The position numbers and the translations under genes were made by a program. A stretch of 5,123 nt of DNA from the NCBI GenBank assembly GCA_944385195.1, contig CALWWH010000261.1, positions 1 to 5,123 of the forward strand, read 5' to 3'. Source of the stretch: an uncultured Oscillospiraceae bacterium (lineage in GTDB: Bacteria; Bacillota; Clostridia; Oscillospirales; Oscillospiraceae). Positions 1 to 5,123 of the stretch are shown here, piece by piece (the first letter of the stretch is position 1; each line of letters opens with the position of its first letter). The notes beneath the pieces are model-generated. The model searched no databases. It was not told the DNA's origin and saw only the letters and a list, made by a program, of their open reading frames with translations.

Positions 1-286
1 AGACGATGGCCGCCAGAGCCCACCGGGCAAACCTATGGGGCAGGTACTTCTTCCACAGGACGACGCTCCCGGCGATGACGAAGCCCAGGGACAAGATGGC
101 CAGCGCCCAGCGGGCGCCGCCGCCGGAGAGCAGTGAAAAAGCCGCTCCGGAGTTTTCGTAGTGGGTCAGCCGCAGTATGCCGGGGAGAAAGGGCATGGTC
201 TGGCCGATGGCCAGCTCGGCCCGGATGAAAGCCTTGACAAGCTGGTCCAGCCCCACTCCCAGGGCCGCGATGATGAGATAGAGCAT
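1..286 (-). CDS. lspA: Lipoprotein signal peptidase (signal peptidase II), N-terminal 95 codons, cut by window edge
   Basis: Signal peptidase II is a polytopic inner-membrane aspartyl protease that cleaves the signal peptide from diacylglyceryl-modified prolipoproteins. Reading from the ATG at 286-284, the protein begins MLYLIIAALGVGLDQLVKAF. It carries the family's early DQxxK motif (residues 14-18) and the conserved NSGAAFS block (residues 45-51). A hydrophobic stretch at about 2-13 belongs to the first membrane segment, and a second at about 60-78 is followed by a positive KK. The two catalytic aspartates of the family lie further along and are outside the window, so activity cannot be judged. 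The start is fixed by an AGGAGG ribosome binding site (294-299) 7 nt upstream. It follows ileS by 81 nt, the usual order in Gram-positive division clusters. The family call is secure; completeness beyond the edge is unknown. Confidence 0.93.
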   Translation of the reverse strand, partial: MLYLIIAALGVGLDQLVKAFIRAELAIGQTMPFLPGILRLTHYENSGAAFSLLSGGGARWALAILSLGFVIAGSVVLWKKYLPHRFARWALAAIV

Positions 287-293
287 GGGTACA

Positions 294-299
294 CCTCCT
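294..299 (-). promoter_or_regulatory. Ribosome binding site of lspA
   Basis: On the minus strand this reads AGGAGG, a full Shine-Dalgarno match, with a 7-nt spacer to the ATG at 286. It decides the lspA start. It sits 6 nt downstream of the right arm of the hairpin at 306-323, so its access could depend on folding of the leader. Confidence 0.85.
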
Positions 300-305
300 G
301 GTATT

Positions 306-323
306 CCTCTGCCGGGGCAGAGG
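306..323 (-). repeat. Hairpin in the lspA leader, just upstream of its ribosome binding site
   Basis: The arms CCTCTGCC (306-313) and GGCAGAGG (316-323) are perfect inverted repeats. With a realistic 4-nt loop this gives a 7-bp GC-rich stem in the transcript. No T-run follows it on the minus strand, so it is not a terminator by itself. Its closeness to the Shine-Dalgarno site of lspA makes an effect on translation or mRNA stability possible, but this is inference. Confidence 0.5.
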
Positions 324-327
324 GGGC

Positions 328-340
328 TTTGAACGTCAAA
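328..340 (-). repeat. Small inverted repeat between the two ileS-lspA hairpins
   Basis: TTTGA (328-332) and TCAAA (336-340) are perfect 5-bp arms around a 3-nt centre. The repeat directly abuts the larger hairpin at 340-364, sharing base 340. It could be a weak extra hairpin or an operator-like site. An AT-rich repeat this short may also be chance. Confidence 0.3.
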
Positions 341-364
341 CAGCCGCCGCAAGGCGGCGGCTGT
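340..364 (-). terminator. Terminator-like GC-rich hairpin directly after ileS
   Basis: Perfect 11-bp arms, ACAGCCGCCGC (340-350) and GCGGCGGCTGT (354-364), surround a 3-nt loop. On the minus strand the hairpin begins 3 nt after the ileS stop codon. It is followed by TTTGACGTTC rather than a clean T-run, so it resembles an inefficient intrinsic terminator or an mRNA 3'-end stabiliser more than a strong stop. lspA follows in the same direction, so partial read-through would lower lspA relative to ileS. The stem is certain; the terminator role is inference. Confidence 0.4.
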
Positions 365-367
365 CCG

Positions 368-3160
368 TTATACCCTCAGCACGCTGGCGCAGCGGGGGCA
401 AAGCTCTGTCACCGGGTCGACCTTTGGGTGCCGGGCCCAGCAGCGGGCGCACTTCGGCGCCTGGCAGGCGCTGGCCACGATGGTCACGCCCGGGAAGTTC
501 TCGCCGGCCATGCCCTCGGCGCTGCCCTCCTCGGCGGTCACGTCCGAGACGATGAACAGGGTCTTGAGATCCATGTGGCAGATGGCCTGGAAGCTCTTCC
601 AGCCAGTCTGATCAAAGTACAGTGCCACGGCGGCATCCAGGGGCTTGCCGATGACCTTTTCGGCGCGGGCGGCCTCCAGGGCGCGCAGCACATCGGTACG
701 CAGCTTCATCGCCAGCTCCCACTTGGCCGTCTGCTCGGGGGTAAAGCTCCAGGCCTCGTCGGCCACGGGCATGTCGTTGAGCATGACGTGCTCAGGGTTG
801 GCCTGGGCGGTATGGGGCATGGCCTGCCAGATCTCGTCGGCGGTGAAGGCCAGGATCGGGGCCAGCAGGCGTACCAGGGCGTCGAGGATGGTGTAGATGG
901 CAGTCTGCGCGCTGCGGCGGGCCAGGCTGTCCGCTGCCTCGCAGTACAGGCGATCCTTGATGATATCCAGGTAGAAGCTGGACATCTCGACGACGCAGAA
1001 GTTGTGGATGGCGTAGGTGACGGCGTGGAACTCGAAGTCCTCATACCCCTTTAGGCAGCGGCGGATGAGCTCGCCCAGCTTCACCAGGGCCCACTGATCC
1101 AGCTCAGGCATGTCCGCGAAGGCCACGGGATGGCTCGGGTCGTAGCCGTCCAGGTTGCCCAGAATGTAGCGGGCGGTATTGCGGATCTTGAGGTACTTGT
1201 CCGACAGCTGCTTGAAGATATTCTCGCTGCACCGCATATCCAGGTGGTAGTCGGCGGAGGCAGCCCACAGACGGATGATGTCCGCGCCGTACTTGGGCAG
1301 AAGCATATCCGGGGTGATGGAGTTGCCCAGGGACTTGTGCATCGCCCGGCCCTCGCCGTCGACGGTCCAGCCGTGGGTCAGCACCATGCGGTAGGGCGCG
1401 GCGCCCTTGACAGCCACGCCGGTCAGCAGCGAAGACTGGAACCAGCCGCGGTACTGATCTCCGCCCTCCAGGTAGAGGTCTGCGGGCCAGCAGCCGGGAG
1501 CGTTGCGCTCCATGGAGGCGATGTGGGTGGAGCCGGAGTCAAACCAGCCGTCCAAGGTATCTGTTTCCTTGGTAAAGTGGACGCCGCCGCAGTGCGGGCA
1601 CACGAAGCCCTCGGGCAGCAGCTGCGCGGCCTCCATCTCGAACCAGGCGTTGGAGCCCTTGGCGGCAAAGTGATTGGCCACGGCGTCGATGGTCTCAGGC
1701 GTGCAGACAGGCTTGCCGCAGTCTTGGCAGTAGAACACGGGGATGGGCAGGCCCCAGTGGCGCTGGCGAGAGATGCACCAATCGGCGCGCTCCCGGATCA
1801 TGCTCTCCATGCGCTCGCCGCCCCACTCGGGGTTCCACTTGACATTCCGCGCCGCCTGGACAGCCTCCTCCTTGAAGGCGTCGACGGAGCAGAACCACTG
1901 ATCCGTGGCCCGGAAGATGATGGGCTTCTTGCAGCGCCAGCAGTGGGGGTAGGAGTGGACGATATCCTCGCTGTGCAGCAGCGCTCCGCAGGCGACCAGG
2001 TCGCGGTAGATCGGCTCGTGGGCCTTCTGGACATGGATGCCGGCATAGGGCCCTGCATAAGCGTTAAAGACGCCGTTATCGTCCACGTTGACAGGCATCT
2101 TGGGGCCGGTCTCGATCTGCGGATAGCTGCGGCAGATCATGAAGTCGTCTGCGCCGTAAGCGGGGGCGGTGTGAACGCAGCCAGTGCCGGCGTCCAGGGT
2201 CACGTGGTCGCCCAGGATGACCAGAGAGGTCTGGTCCATGATCGGGTGCTTGGCGACCATATACTCAAACTCGCTGCCCTTCCAGGTGGCGAGGGTCTGG
2301 GTGATGTGCAAGCCGGCTTTCTCCAGGACGGACTGTGCCAGCTCCTTGGCCATGATATAGATCTCGCCGTTGCTGGCCCTGAGCACGGAGTAGTCCAGAT
2401 GGGCGTTGAGGCAAATGGCCTGGTTGCCGGGCAGAGTCCAGGGGGTGGTGGTCGAGATGACAAAGTAGGCATCCTGGGCGCCGATGGCGGCCAGCTTCCC
2501 CTGGTCATCTACGACCTTGAACTTGACGAAGATGGTGGTCACGGGGTCATCCTGATACTCGATCTCCGCCTCGGCCAGGGCGGTCTCGTCGGAGGGGCAC
2601 CAGTAGACAGGCTTCTTACCCTTGTAGATATACCCCTTGCTGTACATCTGGCCAAAGATACGCACTTCCTCGGCCTCGAAAGAGGGGTCCATGGTCAGAT
2701 ACGGGTGATCCCAGTCGCCCAGCACACCCAAACGCTTGAACTGCTCCATCTGCTTGGAGACGAAGTCCGCGGCAAAATCGCGGCAGGCGTTGCGGAAGTC
2801 GGGAATGCTCATCTGCTTGCGGTTGAGCTTCTGCTGCTTGATGATGGCAGACTCAATGGGCATGCCGTGGTTGTCCCAGCCAGGGGTATAGGGGACCTGG
2901 TAGCCGCTCATGCTCTTGTAGCGGTTGATGAAGTCCTTCAGGCACTTGTTCAGGCTGGTGCCCATGTGGATATAGCCGTTAGAGAACGGAGGTCCGTCGT
3001 GGAGCACAAATCTGGGCTTGCCCTCGTTGCGCTTGAGCATTTTGTGGTACAGGTCGATGTCATAGACATGCTCGAGCATACCCGGCTCGCGGGTGGGAAG
3101 ACTGGCCTTCATGGCGAAGTCCGTTTTTGGCAGATTGGTCGTTGCTTTATAATCTGGCAT
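368..3160 (-). CDS. ileS: Isoleucyl-tRNA synthetase, bacterial type 1 with C-terminal zinc ribbon
   Basis: This cytoplasmic class Ia enzyme charges tRNA-Ile and edits mischarged valine. At 930 aa it has normal length. The N-terminus (PKTDFAMKASLPTREP, residues 11-26) matches family starts. The Rossmann fold has DGPPFSNGYIHMGT (55-68), WDNHGMPIE (95-103), SRQRHWG (464-470), GWFDSGS (538-544) and the KMSKS-loop region at 606-613. The CP1 editing domain carries TTTPWTLPGN (237-246) and VHTAPAYGADD (329-339), with the family's editing His (330) and Asp (339) kept. Cys pairs occur at 407/410, 478/481 and 521/524. The C-terminal zinc ribbon has Cys 904, 907, 921 and 924, which marks the type 1 class. 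Two oddities: HIGH reads HMGT and KMSKS reads AMHKS. The gene starts 18 nt after divIVA, leaving no room for a T-box leader, and ends in a hairpin. Function is highly confident. Confidence 0.97.
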   Translation of the reverse strand: MPDYKATTNLPKTDFAMKASLPTREPGMLEHVYDIDLYHKMLKRNEGKPRFVLHDGPPFSNGYIHMGTSLNKCLKDFINRYKSMSGYQVPYTPGWDNHGMPIESAIIKQQKLNRKQMSIPDFRNACRDFAADFVSKQMEQFKRLGVLGDWDHPYLTMDPSFEAEEVRIFGQMYSKGYIYKGKKPVYWCPSDETALAEAEIEYQDDPVTTIFVKFKVVDDQGKLAAIGAQDAYFVISTTTPWTLPGNQAICLNAHLDYSVLRASNGEIYIMAKELAQSVLEKAGLHITQTLATWKGSEFEYMVAKHPIMDQTSLVILGDHVTLDAGTGCVHTAPAYGADDFMICRSYPQIETGPKMPVNVDDNGVFNAYAGPYAGIHVQKAHEPIYRDLVACGALLHSEDIVHSYPHCWRCKKPIIFRATDQWFCSVDAFKEEAVQAARNVKWNPEWGGERMESMIRERADWCISRQRHWGLPIPVFYCQDCGKPVCTPETIDAVANHFAAKGSNAWFEMEAAQLLPEGFVCPHCGGVHFTKETDTLDGWFDSGSTHIASMERNAPGCWPADLYLEGGDQYRGWFQSSLLTGVAVKGAAPYRMVLTHGWTVDGEGRAMHKSLGNSITPDMLLPKYGADIIRLWAASADYHLDMRCSENIFKQLSDKYLKIRNTARYILGNLDGYDPSHPVAFADMPELDQWALVKLGELIRRCLKGYEDFEFHAVTYAIHNFCVVEMSSFYLDIIKDRLYCEAADSLARRSAQTAIYTILDALVRLLAPILAFTADEIWQAMPHTAQANPEHVMLNDMPVADEAWSFTPEQTAKWELAMKLRTDVLRALEAARAEKVIGKPLDAAVALYFDQTGWKSFQAICHMDLKTLFIVSDVTAEEGSAEGMAGENFPGVTIVASACQAPKCARCWARHPKVDPVTELCPRCASVLRV

Positions 3161-3172
3161 GGTTGGGTTGTT

Positions 3173-3177
3173 CCCCT
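3173..3177 (-). promoter_or_regulatory. Weak, distant ribosome binding site of ileS next to the divIVA stop
   Basis: On the minus strand the divIVA stop TGA (3181-3179) runs into GAGGGG. The AGGGG core at 3177-3173 lies 12 nt from the ileS ATG, further than the 7-8 nt seen for lspA, sepF and divIVA here. No better site is nearer. Ribosomes finishing divIVA would arrive directly at this site, so translational coupling is plausible. Confidence 0.5.
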
Positions 3178-3178
3178 C

Positions 3179-3826
3179 TCAATAAGTTCCGTTTAATATA
3201 TCATTTGCAGCCTCGGTGGCCGGACGGGTCTGCTGGTCCACTTCCTCCAGAAGGCGGGAAGCGGCACGGCTAACCTTGGCCGCATCGGCAGCGCTCAAAG
3301 GCGCCGGCGGGTCCGGCAGAGGCGGTTGGTCTTGCTCATAGTCATAGGCCTTGCGCTGCGGGTCCAGCTCCTGGGTCGACATGGACTTGAGCAGCCGCAG
3401 CGTTGTCAGCTGCTGGGCAACGGTCTGTTCCAGCAGGGCCACAAAATTGCCCGAGGCGCGGCGGGCCGCATTGACGCGGGCCTGCTCAGCCCGCAGCTCG
3501 CTGAGCAGGTCGCCCAGCTGCGCCTTGGCGCGGGCCTCGGCCTCAGCAAGCATTTTGTCGCATTCCGCCTTTGTTTTTTTGCGCAGCAATTCCGCTTCCC
3601 GCTGGGCGCGCGCGCGGGATGCGTCTATTGCGCTCTCCCGGACCTGATATTCCCGCAGGGACTCCACCACAACCTTCAGCTTGCTCTTGAGCACCGCATT
3701 CTCGTGGTAGAGGGCGATGTAGTCCTCGCTCAGAGGCTTAAGAAATTCGTCCACCTGCTGCATGTCATATCCGCCGAAGAGGGAGCGGTCAAAGCTGACC
3801 TTTTGGATATCCTGGGGCGTTAGCAT
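3179..3826 (-). CDS. divIVA: DivIVA family polar/septal scaffold protein
   Basis: DivIVA proteins form coiled-coil oligomers that bind negatively curved membrane at poles and septa and recruit division or envelope proteins. The 215-aa protein opens with the typical N-terminal module: IQKVSFDRSLFGGYDMQQVDEFL at residues 7-29, with Phe17 and the GYD triad. It continues into a long heptad-rich helix at about 30-150 (acidic, basic and Ala/Leu rich), a proline-rich hinge (PPLPDPPAP, 168-176) and a last short helix at about 178-210. The residue before GYD is Gly rather than the Arg18 of B. subtilis; from memory FGGYD is common in clostridia. The start ATG has an AAGGAG site 8 nt upstream (3835-3840) that almost touches the sepF stop. 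Between sepF and ileS it is in its classic place. Partners cannot be read from sequence. Confidence 0.93.
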   Translation of the reverse strand: MLTPQDIQKVSFDRSLFGGYDMQQVDEFLKPLSEDYIALYHENAVLKSKLKVVVESLREYQVRESAIDASRARAQREAELLRKKTKAECDKMLAEAEARAKAQLGDLLSELRAEQARVNAARRASGNFVALLEQTVAQQLTTLRLLKSMSTQELDPQRKAYDYEQDQPPLPDPPAPLSAADAAKVSRAASRLLEEVDQQTRPATEAANDILNGTY

Positions 3827-3845
3827 CGGTCTGACTCCTTACGGA

Positions 3846-4334
3846 TCAGAAATACAGGCCGTTGTTCTCCAGCTCGTCGATCAGATCGCCCATAATGTCA
3901 ACGTTGTAGGGCGTGATGATATAGGTGCTGATGGCGACCTTCTTAATCTTACCGTCCAGCGCGTAGGCGCAGCCGGACAGAAAATCCACCAGCCGGCGGG
4001 CGACGTCCTTGTTGGTGGACTCGAGGTTGAGCACCACAGCGCGCTTGTCGCGCAGGTGCTCGGCAATCTCTGAGACGTTCTCAAAGCGATCAGGCTTGAC
4101 CAGCACTACCTGAAGCTGAGCCGTGGTATGGATATTGACAACCTTGTTGCGATCGACCCCGGCGTTGGAAGCTGCGCCGCGGCGGGCGGTCTTCACATCC
4201 TCGTCGTTCTCGCTGCTGCGGGCGCCGCGGGCATTGCGGGCCGGAGCGGCAGTACCGTCCTCAAATTCGTCAAAATCATCCTCGTCCTCAGCGTAGGGCT
4301 TCGCCAGCTTTTTCAGTTCATCCATGAATCCCAT
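3846..4334 (-). CDS. sepF: Cell division protein SepF
   Basis: SepF binds the FtsZ C-terminal tail and the membrane, anchoring and shaping the Z ring from the cytoplasmic face. The 162-aa protein has three parts: a short amphipathic N-terminal helix (MGFMDELKKLAKPY) that would be the membrane anchor; a disordered linker at 15-63, strongly acidic first (EDEDDFDEFED) and then Arg/Ala rich; and the SepF/DUF552 core at 65-162. The core includes VVLVKPDRFENVSEIAEHL, the conserved DFLSGCAYALDG (117-128) with the dimer-interface Gly121, and the end YIITPYNVDIMGD. Length is normal. The ATG has an AGGAGG site at 4343-4348, 8 nt upstream. It follows yggS by 56 nt and is followed directly by divIVA, with ylmG and ylmH missing in between. 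An own promoter is not clearly visible. Confidence 0.95.
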   Translation of the reverse strand: MGFMDELKKLAKPYAEDEDDFDEFEDGTAAPARNARGARSSENDEDVKTARRGAASNAGVDRNKVVNIHTTAQLQVVLVKPDRFENVSEIAEHLRDKRAVVLNLESTNKDVARRLVDFLSGCAYALDGKIKKVAISTYIITPYNVDIMGDLIDELENNGLYF

Positions 4335-4379
4335 TGTTGGTTCCTCCTGTACGTTGTTGTCGTGTGATAGTATGGCATA

Positions 4380-4406
4380 CGGGCCCCTGTTTAACTGCGG
4401 GGCCCG
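4380..4406 (-). repeat. GC-rich hairpin spanning the yggS stop codon
   Basis: CGGGCCCC (4380-4387) and GGGGCCCG (4399-4406) are perfect 8-bp arms around an 11-nt loop that contains the yggS TAA (4393-4391). In the transcribed direction it is followed by TATGCC, so there is no U-tract and it is not a standard terminator. The arm edge touches a second small palindrome, GTATG-G-CATAC at 4370-4380. Together they fill most of the 56-nt yggS-sepF gap. A role in mRNA processing or stability, or in slowing ribosomes at the stop, is possible but unproven. Confidence 0.5.
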
Positions 4407-5098
4407 AAAATCGCTGAGCCAAGGCGCACAATGGTCGCACCTTCAGCAATGGCATCGACAAAGTCATTACTCATGCCCATAGATAGACAGTCCATAGTAA
4501 CATTATCGTACTTTTTTGCACCTATGTCAACAGCCAAAGCGTACATTTTGGCGAAAAAACGGCGGTTGCTTCCGTTGTTTTCCACCACCGGGGGAATGGC
4601 CATCAGTCCTCGCAGCCTCAAATTGGATAATTCTGGCAAAAACGCCGCCATATCCATCGTCTCCTCCGGACTCAGGCCCGATTTGGACTCCTCCGCCCCA
4701 ATGTTGACCTCCAACAGGATGTCCTGCGTGATTCCCTGCTCCCCTGCCAAGCGGTTAAGAACCTCTGCCAGCTCTCTGGAGGCGACCGAGTGGATCAGTC
4801 CCACCCGGCCCACGACCTGCTTTGCCTTGTTGCGCTGCAAGTGGCCAATGAAATGGATTTCGGCGCCGGCGTAGGCATTGAGCGCCAGCTTTTCCATCAG
4901 CTCCTGCACCCGGTTCTCCCCGCACAGACGGATGCCGGCGGCAATGGCCGCCTGCACCCGCTGGACATCGTTGACCTTGGTGGCCGCCAGCAGGCGCACC
5001 GTGGCCGGGTCGCGCCCGGCGTGGATTGCAGCTTCGATGACCGCATCCTGCATCCGGCGCGCATTGTCTGTGATCTGTTCCAATGTCATCATCGTCAT
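4391..5098 (-). CDS. yggS: YggS/YlmE family pyridoxal phosphate homeostasis protein (PLPBP)
   Basis: This soluble PLP-binding protein resembles the alanine racemase N-terminal barrel but has no known enzymatic activity. It buffers free PLP, and its loss disturbs amino-acid and vitamin B6 pools. The 235-aa sequence has normal length. Features are the PLP lysine in LLAATK (Lys41), GENRVQE (60-66), HFIGHLQRNK (82-91), HSVAS (103-107), VNIGAEESKSG (131-141), RGLMAIPP (163-170), LSMGMSNDF (205-213) and the phosphate-binding end VRLGSAIFG (224-232). MGMSND replaces the more usual MSDD, a mild change. The start is the first of three close ATGs (residues 1, 3, 4), chosen because an AAGG site lies 7 nt upstream and it overlaps an upstream stop as ATGA. 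In Bacillus the homologue is ylmE, next to sepF as here. The 3' half is much AT-richer than the 5' half. Confidence 0.95.
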   Translation of the reverse strand: MTMMTLEQITDNARRMQDAVIEAAIHAGRDPATVRLLAATKVNDVQRVQAAIAAGIRLCGENRVQELMEKLALNAYAGAEIHFIGHLQRNKAKQVVGRVGLIHSVASRELAEVLNRLAGEQGITQDILLEVNIGAEESKSGLSPEETMDMAAFLPELSNLRLRGLMAIPPVVENNGSNRRFFAKMYALAVDIGAKKYDNVTMDCLSMGMSNDFVDAIAEGATIVRLGSAIFGPRS

Positions 5099-5123
5099 TT
5101 CACGACCTTACCATCATAGAGAT
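5095..5123 (-). CDS. Last codons of an upstream gene, possibly HlyD-like membrane-fusion protein
   Basis: In the frame that ends with TGA at 5097-5095, the last 8 residues are LYDGKVVK. This stop overlaps the yggS ATG by 4 bp (ATGA), typical of coupled operon genes. From memory, Oscillospiraceae and related clostridia often carry an HlyD-like efflux adaptor before yggS, with C-termini of the kind LYDGKVV; this was not checked. Another frame also stays open (ISMMVRS, stop at 5102-5100), so with only 29 bases the frame and the family are tentative. Confidence 0.45.

Noticed and set aside
161..1054. 297-codon plus-strand open frame over lspA and the ileS 3' end
   Set aside because: It crosses two real opposite-strand genes and a hairpin-rich gap, has low-complexity composition, and shows no family motif or good ribosome binding site.
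1130..3196. 688-codon plus-strand open frame antisense to ileS
   Set aside because: It lies almost wholly over the clearly real ileS gene. The translation is rich in Gly, Val, Ala, His and Asp with no recognisable domain. Such frames stay open in GC-rich genes because the complementary stops are rare codons.
3574..3580. Seven-A run in the divIVA coding strand as a possible programmed frameshift site
   Set aside because: In the reading frame it is AAA AAA ACA, which is not a canonical X XXY YYZ slippery heptamer. The zero-frame protein is full length with a sensible C-terminus.
3326..3823. Plus-strand open frames antisense to divIVA
   Set aside because: They are shadows of the divIVA coding frame; the minus-strand protein has the full DivIVA motif set and a good ribosome binding site.
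4360..4390. Possible internal promoter for sepF (TG-x-CATACT as extended -10 on the minus strand)
   Set aside because: The -10 matches only 4 of 6 consensus bases and the best -35 candidates are poor or mis-spaced. Not strong enough to annotate without start-site data.
4431..4874. 147-codon plus-strand open frame antisense to yggS
   Set aside because: The minus strand encodes the conserved YggS motifs throughout this stretch; the antisense product has no recognisable features.

Overview
The window is a compact, one-directional gene block. Every gene lies on the minus strand, so transcription runs from the high coordinates to the low ones. In transcription order it holds the last codons of an unidentified upstream gene (possibly an HlyD-like membrane-fusion protein), yggS/ylmE (PLP homeostasis protein), sepF (FtsZ membrane anchor), divIVA (polar/septal coiled-coil protein), ileS (isoleucyl-tRNA synthetase) and the first 95 codons of lspA (prolipoprotein signal peptidase), which runs off the left edge. 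Four of the five identified genes are complete and show no frameshift. The long plus-strand ORFs are shadows of these genes.

The order yggS-sepF-divIVA-ileS-lspA is the tail of the Gram-positive division (dcw/ylm) cluster. High GC by eye (roughly 60%), strong AGGAGG-type ribosome binding sites and the protein sequences point to a gut-type clostridium, most likely Oscillospiraceae/Ruminococcaceae (Oscillibacter or Flavonifractor-like). That placement is from memory, not a search. Compared with Bacillus subtilis, ylmG (YggT-like) and ylmH (S4 RNA-binding) are missing between sepF and divIVA.

Region by region: 1-286 is the lspA 5' part. 287-367 is a short gap packed with three inverted repeats. 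368-3160 is ileS. 3179-3826 is divIVA, 18 nt upstream of ileS. 3846-4334 is sepF, 19 nt upstream of divIVA. 4335-4390 is a 56-nt gap with a GC-rich hairpin over the yggS stop. 4391-5098 is yggS. 5095-5123 is the end of an upstream gene sharing an ATGA overlap with yggS. No stretch of 300 bases lacks a gene. The tight spacing suggests one operon whose main promoter lies outside the window, coupling division-site proteins, PLP homeostasis, isoleucyl-tRNA supply and lipoprotein maturation.

I see no mobile element, CRISPR, RNA gene or novel multi-gene system. The points most worth a second look are both catalytic signature motifs of the isoleucyl-tRNA synthetase (HMGT instead of HIGH, AMHKS instead of KMSKS), the structured ileS-lspA gap, and a sharply AT-richer patch in the 3' half of yggS.
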